Assembly (NCBI RefSeq): GCF_900107845.1
Contig: NZ_FNRM01000008.1
Coordinates: forward strand, 62,001-126,000
DNA: 64,000 nt
DNA from: Alkalimonas amylolytica
GTDB taxonomy: Bacteria > Pseudomonadota > Gammaproteobacteria > Enterobacterales > Alteromonadaceae
Direction: 5' to 3'
Numbering within the stretch: the stretch's first letter is position 1; each line of letters opens with the position of its first letter. Made by a program: the position numbers and the translations under genes. The notes below the pieces were generated by a model. It searched no databases. It saw only the letters and a list, made by a program, of their open reading frames with translations, and had not been told where the DNA came from. Of this stretch, positions 42,004 to 51,400 are shown one piece after another.

Positions 42004-43653
42004 TTAAGGACTACGTACCAGGCGCACATAAGCACGGCTGTCAGCACGTTTGGGTAATGAGTTATCGTTGCCATCATCCATGCTAATCACCCAGGCGGCA
42101 TGAGCACCACCACCCTCGGCACTGCTTTGACGGGTCCAGTAATAACGATGTGATAAAACCGTTGCAGCCGGCTCATGCCGGAAAAGCGCTGGGTCCAAAA
42201 CTTCTGTCTGGCCGAAATCCACCAGACTATTTAGCTCTGTGACCGTCGGTAAGCGCCAATTAGCTCCTCCACAGTACAAACTGGCATTCACAGCGGCCAC
42301 ATAGGTTGCAGTGCCACAATCGCTATTGCTGGGACAACCACTCTGAGCAGGAGCCGCTTGCCCGGCATTACCACCGTTGCCATCGGCCGTACTGGTCCAA
42401 CTGTAATAATTGCTGGCTGAGCGCAGCGATGCCGTTGACAGGCTTGCGGCCACAGGCTCTTTAAGCTCCCAGATTAAGCCGGTGACGTTATCACGCAGAC
42501 AGACGAAATCGGTCGCATCACGCGGTAACTCATCACCAAAGGCATCCAGCTTGCTAAAATCAAAGCCAGCCCGGCCGACACCTATTTTGTTCAGAAAAGG
42601 AGCAACTGAATCGCGACCAAAGTCTGCATCCTGCCGAGGATAGGCCTGATCGTCACAGGGAATGACTGCCAGTTGATCGTAGCAACGACTTTGTCCGGTA
42701 TCCACTTGATAGTGCAGTGCCGATGGATGCACAGTTAACCGTAACTCGGCCGAGGCACTGGCACCACTGCCATCTTGTACCTGTAACTGGAAACGCAACT
42801 CAGGCTGCAACCGGCTATCCGGTACGATGAAATCTGTCTTACAGGCCATGACATCGGTTAAGGAGGCGCTATTCCCTGCAACTTGGCTCCAGCTACAATG
42901 AACACCACCACGCAGAGAAGCAGAATGACTACCATCCAACCAATGACGCTTAAACTCCATCACCGTTTGATCCGGACCCGGATCGGCATAGATTCCCGCC
43001 GTATTGCCTTGTACCCACACCTCAATGTCAGCCTGATCACTCAAGCCAGCAGCATTTTGCACGGTGAGTTCGAACAGGAAGCGGCTATCAGTCGCCAGCA
43101 ACGGCGCTTTTAGCTGCAACTGCTGCTGAGACAAATTCATACCATCCAACCAGTAGATATCACCTGCAAGTTGTTGCCAGGAAAAGGAAAGGCTTTGCCC
43201 TTCCGGATCGAAGGAGGAACTGCCATCAAGCAGCACCGGCTCACCGGTAGTCGCCAGTTGCCCGGTAGTCAGAGAGCTTTGGATTAAGGCAACCGGCTGT
43301 GACACCCTAGGTAGAACCTGCACTTGCAGTCGGTCCGTTAGCAAACGGCCATCCATTAAACGGTAACGGACTTCAAAGATAAAGAGGGCTTGAGTGATCT
43401 GTTCTGGCAACACCAAGGAGACCTCCGCACCCGCATGAGGAAAGCCAATGAGTGCGGGGCCGCTCAGCTGATGCCAGCTGAACTCACCGCCAGAAGGATC
43501 ACCGCGGGCGGCCAGTGTTAATACTGCACCTGCGTGTAGAGTTTGATCCGGACCAGCATTCACACTGGCCAAGCTTTCAGCTTCCGACCCCTTACCCCCA
43601 CAGGCAGTCAGCAACAGCACACTTATCAGCAGTATCCAACGAATGTTTTTCAT
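42004..43653 (-). CDS. DUF1566 lipoprotein with PKD/REJ-like repeats
   Basis: 549 residues. Lipobox LTAC in LLISVLLLTACGGKGSE marks a lipoprotein. Three tandem Ig-like PKD/REJ modules follow (about 30-120, 125-220, 225-315; recurring pattern such as AGPDQTLHAGAVLTL, GEPVLLDGSSSFDPEGQSLSF and GPDQTVMEFKRHWLDGSHS split). The C-terminal DUF1566 domain runs from about 320 to 549 (TGLIWELKEP, WRLPTVTELNSLVDFGQ, YYWTRQSS, AYVRLVRSP). It is probably an outer-membrane adhesin-like or carbohydrate/peptide-binding protein. Together with the small DUF1566 protein downstream it forms a two-gene unit near the pseudokinase-FGE gene. Confidence 0.83.
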   Translation of the reverse strand: MKNIRWILLISVLLLTACGGKGSEAESLASVNAGPDQTLHAGAVLTLAARGDPSGGEFSWHQLSGPALIGFPHAGAEVSLVLPEQITQALFIFEVRYRLMDGRLLTDRLQVQVLPRVSQPVALIQSSLTTGQLATTGEPVLLDGSSSFDPEGQSLSFSWQQLAGDIYWLDGMNLSQQQLQLKAPLLATDSRFLFELTVQNAAGLSDQADIEVWVQGNTAGIYADPGPDQTVMEFKRHWLDGSHSASLRGGVHCSWSQVAGNSASLTDVMACKTDFIVPDSRLQPELRFQLQVQDGSGASASAELRLTVHPSALHYQVDTGQSRCYDQLAVIPCDDQAYPRQDADFGRDSVAPFLNKIGVGRAGFDFSKLDAFGDELPRDATDFVCLRDNVTGLIWELKEPVAASLSTASLRSASNYYSWTSTADGNGGNAGQAAPAQSGCPSNSDCGTATYVAAVNASLYCGGANWRLPTVTELNSLVDFGQTEVLDPALFRHEPAATVLSHRYYWTRQSSAEGGGAHAAWVISMDDGNDNSLPKRADSRAYVRLVRSP

Positions 43654-43765
43654 GATATTTCTGTCATTCCGGTATTAACGACTTGGGCGACCATGACGTG
43701 CAGCCGTTCTTCTGACAAAAATATAGCAAGCTTCAGGCCAATCGGCTCAATGCGAAAGAAAGGAA

Positions 43766-45442
43766 TTACAGCGGCTCAATTTCTGGCTTACCCCCTACGA
43801 TATGAACTCGTGATGGCCCATACTCTCGCCGGCTACGAACCACTTCTTTATCAAACTGCACTTCGACAGCAGAGAAAAGCTCGTTACGGGCAACCACCTC
43901 GGCCTTACTTAATAACTCTTTACGTTGCTCTTCCAACTGGCGGATATCGGCAATGAGCTCTGTGGCTGTACGGCGATATTCTTCAAACTCAGTTGCCAGC
44001 TCTTTCAATCTTGCCTCGATAGCAGGACTCCCCTCCAGTTTCTTAAACTGATCAATTTTCTCCTTGACTGCGGCCATATCTGTTTTAAGGCCAGTCACAC
44101 TGGCACGCAACACCTCTTGCTTTTCCACGATAGGATCAACCAAACGATTCAGGCGAATAAGGATGGAGCTGATGGACAAAGCCCCCAAACTGCCGGCATA
44201 AATTCCCTGATCCAGATAAAAACTACCACCGATAATTTTACCGGTTGGTTTTTCCTCAGGACCTGCAAATACTGTATGTGCTTCAACCGCACTATGAACC
44301 AGCTGCTTATTCACATACAAATTACCACCACAGCTAAAACGCGCATATTGCGCCATATTGCATTGCACATCGCCTTTAGCCTTCACCACTGTGCTGTAGT
44401 CACTCTCTGCATCTGGATTGGAGATTTGATGCCCAATCACAGCACCCTGAATGGTAACATCGCCACCCGCTTCAAGTAAGGTTCCTTCCATGATGCCTTT
44501 GACAAAAATATTACCACCCGCGATGACTTTCATGCCTTCACGAACATCACCATTTACCACCACAGAGCCTTTAAAGATAATGTGGCCTGTGCTGTTATCT
44601 ACCTCCTTCACACTAAAGACTTCATCCACAGTGGCACCGGATTCAATTACACGAGGCAAGCCATCACGCGTGGCTTTTAGCAGATCAGGATCCTCGGCCG
44701 ATAAGCCAACCCCCTCCCCCAAGTTCCACTCTACAGTTAGCCCAGGCATGGCTGGCATCGGCTCACCAGTAACGGTCATACCTTCTTTACCGCTCGTAGG
44801 CGGATGGCGGCGCATAAGAGGCTCGCCCGGAGCAATCGACGGGATTACGCCAAAATCACGCAAATCAGCTTTTTTATCATCCGGGTTAATGACAGGCCGG
44901 TTACGACGACTCTCCATCGCAGGAATCAACGGCTCAAATCGAGAATTCTCCCCTTGGGTCACTGTCCGCCCTTGAGCAATTGTATGCTTTAACTTGGCGC
45001 CAGGTTCTGCTTTACTGGCCTGACTTACCAGATGAATAATGTTATTTTTGATAAAGCCAAACACAATGCCTTCTTTTTGTGCTTCTTTTACCAATGCATT
45101 CGCTGAAATAGGATCCCCACCAAAAGCCGCAGTAATGTGCGCGCTTGCCGACATCTTATCTTCGGCAATGCTAAAGCTAAGTTCTGCCGGAATTTTTTCA
45201 GCCACTAGATAAGTGAGCTCTTTACTGGCAGCAGCTTGCAGTTTCTCTTTAACTTTTTGTTGTTCTTGTTCGTAATGTGCCAACAGGTTTTTAATCTGCT
45301 CTGGTACCAACTTACAACGACCAAAACCAGCCTGTTGTAACTGCTGTTGCAACAACTCTTTCGTTAGGGATGATGCAGTAACAGAGACCACCGCATGTAC
45401 CTGCAGTTCTTTTTCTTTAAAACTAATAACGGGCTCACTCAC
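43766..45442 (-). CDS. FapA/DUF342 family protein
   Basis: 558 residues, GTG start at 45442; no clear Shine-Dalgarno sequence. An N-terminal domain (about 1-180) is followed by the FapA/DUF342 right-handed beta-helix (about 180-430: VIPSIAPGEPLMRRHPPTSG, GHIIFKGSVVVNGDVREGMK, VIAGGNIFVKGIMEGTLLEA, GGDVTIQGAVIGHQI, KGDVQCNMAQYARFSCGGNLY split) and a C-terminal coiled coil (about 430-520) rich in Lys/Glu. DUF342 proteins are cytoplasmic and several are linked to flagella, polarity or surface sensing. The role in this organism is unknown; the pomAB genes are 14 kb away. Confidence 0.88.
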   Translation of the reverse strand: MSEPVISFKEKELQVHAVVSVTASSLTKELLQQQLQQAGFGRCKLVPEQIKNLLAHYEQEQQKVKEKLQAAASKELTYLVAEKIPAELSFSIAEDKMSASAHITAAFGGDPISANALVKEAQKEGIVFGFIKNNIIHLVSQASKAEPGAKLKHTIAQGRTVTQGENSRFEPLIPAMESRRNRPVINPDDKKADLRDFGVIPSIAPGEPLMRRHPPTSGKEGMTVTGEPMPAMPGLTVEWNLGEGVGLSAEDPDLLKATRDGLPRVIESGATVDEVFSVKEVDNSTGHIIFKGSVVVNGDVREGMKVIAGGNIFVKGIMEGTLLEAGGDVTIQGAVIGHQISNPDAESDYSTVVKAKGDVQCNMAQYARFSCGGNLYVNKQLVHSAVEAHTVFAGPEEKPTGKIIGGSFYLDQGIYAGSLGALSISSILIRLNRLVDPIVEKQEVLRASVTGLKTDMAAVKEKIDQFKKLEGSPAIEARLKELATEFEEYRRTATELIADIRQLEEQRKELLSKAEVVARNELFSAVEVQFDKEVVRSRREYGPSRVHIVGGKPEIEPL

Positions 45443-45541
45443 AGGACTATGGCACCATGCAAGACATAATACTGCTAATGAAACAAAAAATCAGTGGAAA
45501 GGCAAGCCCTGTACCTGTTAAAGCCAGGGCAAAAGCGGAAA

Positions 45542-45877
45542 TCAGATGTAATTATCCTGATGCACCCGAATAAACAGGTTGGTATTGGCTTTGCTATAGT
45601 CGATTTTGTACTCTTTGTTATTTAGTGCCTGAACAAACAATAAGGTCTTACATTCACCAAACACTTCGGTGCTGGAAATATCCACAAGCTCCAGATAGCG
45701 CTCTTTGGCTTCGGCCCGGTTGGCAGGGACAGCTTCCGTAAAAGGTTTGACGCCATGACGGGTCACGATCAAAGGCGGATCCTCATCATCATTGACAATC
45801 ACCAAATCCACTTTTTTTAACTTATGAATAATGGTATTTCGACCACTTACCAAGAATGCTTTTTCGTAATTATTCAT
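45542..45877 (-). CDS. Small hypothetical protein
   Basis: 111 residues, ATG 45877 with AGGTGG 6 bases upstream, so expression is likely. Lys/Asp/Asn-rich, no signal or membrane segment. A mid-part of mixed polar residues (KKVDLVIVNDDEDPPLIVTR) suggests a small globular domain. I recognise no family. It is in the same direction as fapA-like and DUF2982 genes, 99 bases upstream of fapA. Confidence 0.7.
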   Translation of the reverse strand: MNNYEKAFLVSGRNTIIHKLKKVDLVIVNDDEDPPLIVTRHGVKPFTEAVPANRAEAKERYLELVDISSTEVFGECKTLLFVQALNNKEYKIDYSKANTNLFIRVHQDNYI

Positions 45878-45945
45878 GCATAGCCACCTGACTTCTCAGT
45901 ACTAATTTAGTTTCATTATGATACAGCCACACTCAACTGTCTAGC

Positions 45946-46635
45946 TTAAGACTCGGCGTTCAACTGCTGCAGTCGCATCAGATTTACCTCTTTGCAAAAC
46001 TGCTCCGCAGGAACATCAATGCAGTTCACGGGTATAAACAATTCGAAACCAGAAAACTGCCCGAGTTTCTGCATCCGATTGGCAAACATCGCCCGCACAC
46101 CATCGTACTGCTTTTGCGGAGTGGAAAACCTGTCTTTTTCTGCCAGCCATTCGGTGGCGCACTGCCCCTGCGGACACTTTTCTTTCAATACCGCAAACCA
46201 AAGCGCACGTTGCTCCATCATCAACTTAATGGCCAGACGCAGTGGCAAGTGTTGCAAAAAAGCATGCATATCAGTCACTTTAAACGCGATGTAATTGACT
46301 TCGTGCGCCAAATCAGGCTGTGGGCTGCAGTGAGAAAATGCCTGCCAGGGCAATAACCAGCTGCCTCTTTTATGATGGTAACGTACCCCGGTTTCATCAC
46401 ACATAATACCATGCAGTGGCTCCGCCAATTTTGCCCAACCGGTATAGATCCCAAGCGAAGCGGCAATAAAGCCAATAGCCAGCATTGGATTGGCCTGTTC
46501 AACAAAAAGCCAGGAGTAAAGCACCAGCAGCACAAAGGCGGCTCCGCTGATCAGCATGGTTTTAGCACCACCTTCATTACCGCTGGCTTTGTAAGCTTTG
46601 ACAGTGACTGTTGCACCAGCCTGTTCCGACATCAT
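45946..46635 (-). CDS. DUF2982-type membrane protein
   Basis: 229 residues, AAGGA 7 bases before the first of two ATG codons. Two adjacent transmembrane helices (MLISGAAFVLLVLYSWLFV, PMLAIGFIAASLGIYTGW) are followed by a cytoplasmic PH-like part with YHHKRGSWLLPWQAFSHC, close to what I recall of DUF2982 in Shewanella and Alteromonas relatives. Function unknown. It is divergent from the RND pair at 46826 and its leader (46636-46825) holds the shared upstream region. Confidence 0.68.
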   Translation of the reverse strand: MMSEQAGATVTVKAYKASGNEGGAKTMLISGAAFVLLVLYSWLFVEQANPMLAIGFIAASLGIYTGWAKLAEPLHGIMCDETGVRYHHKRGSWLLPWQAFSHCSPQPDLAHEVNYIAFKVTDMHAFLQHLPLRLAIKLMMEQRALWFAVLKEKCPQGQCATEWLAEKDRFSTPQKQYDGVRAMFANRMQKLGQFSGFELFIPVNCIDVPAEQFCKEVNLMRLQQLNAES

Positions 46636-46825
46636 GGTTTTTCCTTACTTTCACCTGATGACAACTATACTGTATTTGCTTTGGGCATGCTATTTCGCTG
46701 TCGCGAGCCCCAGAATGGATTTTATACGACCAATACCGCATGCACTGCGACAATACGAAATCCAACTGGCACTAATTTACATACAATAGCCATGCACTCG
46801 TATTTATCTTAGCTCTGGAGTTATT

Positions 46826-47878
46826 GTGGTCAAAAAACATTCCGCTATCGTCCTTTTCTTGCTGGCAGCATTGCTGTTGTTTGCGGGGTACTTGTTTTAT
46901 CAGACACAGCAAGAACCTAACGGACAGCGCCCACCGGCCCGTGCAGTTGCTGTTAAAACCACTGAAGCGGCAATACAACCATTAGCCAGACAAGTGAATG
47001 CTTTGGGAACCGGGCTTGCCAATAATTCGGTGCAACTGATCGCATCCAGCAGCGAGTACCTGACTTACCTGAACGTCATAGAAGGTCAAAGTGTGCAACG
47101 CGGCGATGTGATCGCCCGTTTAAATGACGTTGAACAACGCGCCCGGGTTGCAGAGCTGCAAGCACAATTAACCGAACAACAGCGCCAGTTGGAGCGTTTA
47201 AAAAATCTGGCTGCTACCCAGGCCACAGCTCAGTCCATGCTGGATGAGCAACAAACCCGCGTCAATACCACTCTGGCGCAACTGGAAAGCGCTGAGTCAC
47301 GGTTGCGGCAAATGACCATCCGCGCACCTTTTGATGGTGTGCTGGGTTTGCGCTCGGTCAGTCAGGGGGCTTACATCAACAGCGGTAGTGTCATTACCAC
47401 CCTGGACGACATTTCAGTACTTCGGGTCGAGTTCAATGTACCGGAACGTTTTATTGCTGAGCTGTCGGTTGGTATGCCGGTAACCATTGGCAATGTCGCT
47501 TACCGCAATGTGGACTTTAAAGGTGAGATAAAAGCCATTGACCCCCGTATTGACCCAGTGACCCGCTCAGTCCGGGTGCATGGCGTGGTAGATAACCAGG
47601 ACTTACGCTTACGTCCGGGCATGCTGTTGAATGTACGGGTGACACTGACCAATCAGGATGTGCTGATGGTGCCGGAGAATGCCCTGGTACCACTGCAAAA
47701 CCGGCAATATGTCAACAAAGTAGGTACCGACAACAAGGTCACCCAAATTCAGGTGCAGATTGGTGAACGTATTCCGGGCTGGGTTGAAATTGTCGATGGT
47801 TTGTCTGAAGGCGACGAAATCATCATCGAGGGCGTACAGAAAGTACGTACTGGCGTCACTATTAGTCGGGTGGAGTAA
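46826..47878 (+). CDS. RND efflux periplasmic adaptor (membrane fusion protein)
   Basis: 350 residues starting at GTG 46826, with GGAG 5 bases upstream. One N-terminal membrane anchor (AIVLFLLAALLLFAGYLFY) is followed by barrel-sandwich (QLIASSSEYLTYLNVIEGQS, APFDGVLGLRSVSQGAYI), alpha-hairpin (LTEQQRQLERLKNLAATQ), and beta-barrel domains (IDPRIDPVTRSVRVHGVV, LRPGMLLNVRVTL), as in MexA/AcrA-type adaptors of the HAE-1 branch. It connects the inner-membrane pump encoded 3 bases downstream to an outer-membrane channel, which is not in this window. Confidence 0.92.
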   Translation: MVKKHSAIVLFLLAALLLFAGYLFYQTQQEPNGQRPPARAVAVKTTEAAIQPLARQVNALGTGLANNSVQLIASSSEYLTYLNVIEGQSVQRGDVIARLNDVEQRARVAELQAQLTEQQRQLERLKNLAATQATAQSMLDEQQTRVNTTLAQLESAESRLRQMTIRAPFDGVLGLRSVSQGAYINSGSVITTLDDISVLRVEFNVPERFIAELSVGMPVTIGNVAYRNVDFKGEIKAIDPRIDPVTRSVRVHGVVDNQDLRLRPGMLLNVRVTLTNQDVLMVPENALVPLQNRQYVNKVGTDNKVTQIQVQIGERIPGWVEIVDGLSEGDEIIIEGVQKVRTGVTISRVE

Positions 47879-47881
47879 CCT

Positions 47882-50800
47882 ATGCTGTTATCAGACTTAT
47901 CGGTGAAGCGCCCGGTCTTTGCTACCGTCGTCAACTTGCTGCTGCTTACCTTTGGCATCGTCTGCTTTACCATGTTGCCACTGCGTGAGTATCCGAGCAT
48001 CGACCGGCCTGTGGTTAGTATTAGTACCGTTTACCCGGGCGCCTCGGCAGAAATTGTTGAGTCACGCATTACTCAATTACTGGAAGACCGAATCAGTGGC
48101 GTGGAAGGCATCAAAAGCATCAACTCTACCAGCCGCAATGGTCGCTCGAATATTACCATTGAGTTCAACATCAGCCGGGACATTGATGCCGCCTCCAATG
48201 ATGTACGTGAGCGGGTATCCAGAGCGCTGAACAATCTGCCGGATCAGGCCTTTCCACCTGAGGTCTTCAAAGCCAGTGACGATGATGATGTAGTAGTCTG
48301 GTTTGTGCTGAACAGTACCAACATGACCTCACTTGAGCTGACCGACTATGCCGATCGCCACATTGTGGAGCGATTCTCGGTGGTGGACGGTGTAGCTAAT
48401 TTACGCCTTGGTGGCTCCAGACGCTATGCCATGCGTATTTGGCTGGATCAGGAGGCCATGGCATCGCGCCAGGTGACCATTCAGGATATTGAGAATGTGT
48501 TGCGCAGTGAGAACGTCGAATTGCCGGCTGGTAACATTAAATCCATTGACCGCGACTTTACCGTGCGGGTGGCCCGGACTTTTTTAACTCAGCAGGATTT
48601 TAGGAATCTGGTGATTAAACGCGGTGCCAACAACTATCTGGTTCGACTTGGCGAAGTAGCTCATGTGGTGCTGTCGTCTGAAGATGAAGAGAGTGAGTTC
48701 CGCAGTGATGGCCGCAATGTGCTTGGTATAGGTATTGTGAAACAATCCACCGCCAACACCCTGGAAGTGGTCCGCAATGCCCGCGCCGAGATGGAGCGGA
48801 TCAAGCAAAACCTACCACCTGGCACCACCATTGAGCCAGGTTATGATTCCTCGTTGTTTATTTCCGAGTCGATCAAAGAAGTGTACCGCACCCTGGCCAT
48901 CGCCATGAGCATGGTGGTGCTGGTGATTTATCTCTTCCTTGGCAATGTTCGCGCAACCTTTATTCCTGCCATCACGGTGCCGGTGGCACTGATCTCCGCA
49001 GTGACGGTACTTTATGTACTGGGCTTTTCCATCAACCTGTTGACCTTGCTTGCGATGGTGCTGGCCATAGGCTTAGTGGTGGATGACTCCATCGTGGTGC
49101 TGGAAAATATTTACCGCCGGATTGAGCAAGGTGAGCCACCATTATTAGCCGCCTATCGCGGCGCCCGTGAGGTTGGTTTTGCTGTTATTGCTACTACACT
49201 GGTGCTGATTTCAGTCTTTGTGCCTCTGGTCTTTATGGAAGGTCAAATTGGACGCTTATTTACCGAATTTGCCCTAGCTGTCGCGGCTGCGGTGGCATTT
49301 TCGAGCATTGTAGCTCTGACACTGTCTCCCATGCTGTGCAGTAAAATCCTTAGCCACCGTAAGCGTGAAAGCAAGCTCGGCAGCTGGCTGCATATTGGCT
49401 TTCAGAAGCTGGAATCCGGTTATACCAACCAGCTCAAGGTGGTTACCCAAAGCCGCTGGCCGGTAATCGCTCTGGTGGTAATTTGTATGATCTCCAGTTT
49501 CATGCTGTTGCGCTTGCTGCCATCCGAGTTGGCTCCTTCTGAAGACAGAGGTACCTTTTTTGTCAGCATGAATGGTGCCGAAGGTGCCAGTTACAGCAGC
49601 AACAGCCGCAACATGAGCCTGGTAGAAGACATTTTGCTCCCTTACTACGAGCGGGGTGAATTCAACCGTTTGCTGATCCGGGTGCCTGGCTGGGGCAATA
49701 ATGGCGGTATTGCCATTGTTGGTTCAGAAAACTGGCACAATGACCATCGCCGCACCGAAGAGTTAATGAACGAAGTACGGATGAAGCTGAATGAGCTGCC
49801 GGATATCCGCGCCTTCACCTTTATGCGCAGTGGCCTTGGCGGCGGTGGTGGTGGTGGCCGACCTATCCAGTTTGTGCTACAAGGCAATACCTATGAAGAT
49901 TTGGCGCGCTGGCGTGATATCGTGCTGGAAAAAGCAGCAGAAAACCCGAACTTGCTGATGCTGGATCACGATTACCGCGAAACCGTTCCGCAGGTGCTGG
50001 TAGATATCGATGTGGAGCGGGCGGCTGATCTCGGCGTCTCCATCGGGGCTATCGGTCGCTCGCTGGAAGCCATGCTGGGCGGACGCCGGGTGACCACTTT
50101 CCTGGATAGAGGCCGTGAATACGATGTGCTGCTGGAAGGTTGGGATGATGATTTCCGCTCGCCATCGACCATCAGTAATGTGTACATTCGCTCCAGTACA
50201 TCCAATCAGTTGATCCCACTGGACAACCTGGTGACCTTGCGCGAAGAGGCAACAGCATCCAGTTTAAATCGCTACAACCGGATGCGCGCCATTACCATTA
50301 GTGGCAACATGGCGCCTGGTTACAGCCTGGGTGAAGCACTCGCCTACCTGGAAAACATTGTGCGCACCGAGATTGACGACTATGTCAGCATCGATTACAA
50401 AGGGGAGTCTCAGCTATACCAGGAAAGTGGTGATGCCACCTTACTGGTCTTCTTGCTGGCTTTGCTTATCACCTACCTGGTGCTGGCGGCACAGTTTGAA
50501 AGCTTCATTCACCCGCTGGTAATCATGATCACGGTGCCACTCGGTTTGGTCGGTGCTTTAGCGGGCCTCTACTTCTCTGGTATGACCCTTAACATCTATA
50601 GCCAGATAGGTCTGGTGATGTTGATTGGCCTGGTAGCGAAAAACGGCATTTTAATTGTGGAGTTCGCCAACCAGTTAAGAGACGCGGGTGTGGCGTTTGA
50701 AGAGTCTGTGCGGCGTGCTGCGGTGCAGCGTCTGCGCCCCATCACGATGACCGCTTTTACCACCGCCATGAGTAGCCTGCCACTGATTCTGGCTTCAGGG

Positions 50801-50986
50801 CCAGGTTCTGAAAGCCGGATGGTGATTGGTACCGTCATCTTCTCTGGGGTAGCGTTGGCAACACTACTGACGCTCTATGTGGTTCCGGTGATGTACATTG
50901 CACTGGCTCGCAATACCGGCTCACCAAAACGACTGGCCAGAGAGCTGGCAGCCCTGGAGGCTGAGGCCGGACCAGAAAAACGTTAA
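47882..50986 (+). CDS. RND multidrug efflux permease (HAE-1 type)
   Basis: 1034 residues, twelve transmembrane helices with two large periplasmic loops. N-terminus LSVKRPVFATVVNLLLLTFG and REYPSIDRPVVSISTVYPGAS; helix-4 relay region ALISAVTVLYVLGFSINLLT with AIGLVVDDSIVVLENIYRR carries the proton-relay Asp pair (DD). The second half repeats the pattern (LVMLIGLVAKNGILIVEFANQ). Homologues export drugs, detergents or fatty acids with proton influx. Glycine-rich GGGGGGRP near residue 656 is a variable loop. It starts 3 bases after the adaptor gene and ends before a strong terminator. Confidence 0.94.
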   Translation: MLLSDLSVKRPVFATVVNLLLLTFGIVCFTMLPLREYPSIDRPVVSISTVYPGASAEIVESRITQLLEDRISGVEGIKSINSTSRNGRSNITIEFNISRDIDAASNDVRERVSRALNNLPDQAFPPEVFKASDDDDVVVWFVLNSTNMTSLELTDYADRHIVERFSVVDGVANLRLGGSRRYAMRIWLDQEAMASRQVTIQDIENVLRSENVELPAGNIKSIDRDFTVRVARTFLTQQDFRNLVIKRGANNYLVRLGEVAHVVLSSEDEESEFRSDGRNVLGIGIVKQSTANTLEVVRNARAEMERIKQNLPPGTTIEPGYDSSLFISESIKEVYRTLAIAMSMVVLVIYLFLGNVRATFIPAITVPVALISAVTVLYVLGFSINLLTLLAMVLAIGLVVDDSIVVLENIYRRIEQGEPPLLAAYRGAREVGFAVIATTLVLISVFVPLVFMEGQIGRLFTEFALAVAAAVAFSSIVALTLSPMLCSKILSHRKRESKLGSWLHIGFQKLESGYTNQLKVVTQSRWPVIALVVICMISSFMLLRLLPSELAPSEDRGTFFVSMNGAEGASYSSNSRNMSLVEDILLPYYERGEFNRLLIRVPGWGNNGGIAIVGSENWHNDHRRTEELMNEVRMKLNELPDIRAFTFMRSGLGGGGGGGRPIQFVLQGNTYEDLARWRDIVLEKAAENPNLLMLDHDYRETVPQVLVDIDVERAADLGVSIGAIGRSLEAMLGGRRVTTFLDRGREYDVLLEGWDDDFRSPSTISNVYIRSSTSNQLIPLDNLVTLREEATASSLNRYNRMRAITISGNMAPGYSLGEALAYLENIVRTEIDDYVSIDYKGESQLYQESGDATLLVFLLALLITYLVLAAQFESFIHPLVIMITVPLGLVGALAGLYFSGMTLNIYSQIGLVMLIGLVAKNGILIVEFANQLRDAGVAFEESVRRAAVQRLRPITMTAFTTAMSSLPLILASGPGSESRMVIGTVIFSGVALATLLTLYVVPVMYIALARNTGSPKRLARELAALEAEAGPEKR

Positions 50987-51000
50987 GCGGAATAACCAAC

Positions 51001-51026
51001 AACGGGCCGGTAATGCGGCCCGTTTT
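51001..51026 (+). terminator. Terminator of the RND operon
   Basis: AACGGGCCG (51001-51009) pairs perfectly with CGGCCCGTT (51016-51024), 6-base loop, followed by TT. It comes 14 bases after the permease stop and overlaps the only ATG of the next open frame. Confidence 0.85.
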
Positions 51027-51357
51027 CACGTATGATAGCTGCATTCATTCCATTGAGCGAGTCAGACTCATCACCAGCATTCCTATCACCAACCTAGCCA
51101 CATCAGAGATTTCATGCGAGCAGTGTCAGGCCTGTTGCTGCCGGCTGGAAGTGCTGCTTATCACCGATACTGGGGTGCCCAAACAGTACATAGCGGTGGA
51201 TCAATGGGGAGGTGAGACCATGGCGCGTCTGTCGGATGGCTGGTGTGCAGCATTGGATAGAGCCAGCATGCGCTGCACCATTTACGAACAGCGCCCCTGG
51301 ATTTGCCGTGAGTTTGAAATGGGCTCCTACGAGTGCCAACAAGAACGATCAGCCTAG
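51013..51357 (+). CDS. YkgJ-type cysteine-cluster protein, start uncertain
   Basis: 114 residues from the only in-frame ATG at 51013, but this ATG lies inside the RND terminator hairpin. The conserved YkgJ/CxxCxxCC core is CEQCQACCCRLEVLLITDTG, GWCAALD, CTIYEQRPWICREFEMG, with Cys residues expected to hold zinc or an Fe-S centre. The conserved part begins about residue 34, so the N-terminal 30 residues are dispensable by comparison; a rare ATT start nearer the core is possible. The family is small, cytoplasmic and of unknown function. It is not part of the RND operon given the terminator between them. Confidence 0.78.
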   Translation: MRPVFTYDSCIHSIERVRLITSIPITNLATSEISCEQCQACCCRLEVLLITDTGVPKQYIAVDQWGGETMARLSDGWCAALDRASMRCTIYEQRPWICREFEMGSYECQQERSA

Positions 51358-51400
51358 GTTCACGCAGATTGTCCGCAAACAGCATCTAAGCCCAACCAAA

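Noticed and set aside
38648-43653. Possible diversity-generating retroelement target genes (FGE/DUF1566 domains)
   Set aside because: No reverse transcriptase, template repeat or variable repeat was seen in the window, and the domains occur in ordinary bacterial proteins.
43925-44479. Long open frame (184 codons) on the plus strand inside the FapA-like gene
   Set aside because: It is antisense to a well-supported gene and its product shows no domain; a codon-pattern shadow.
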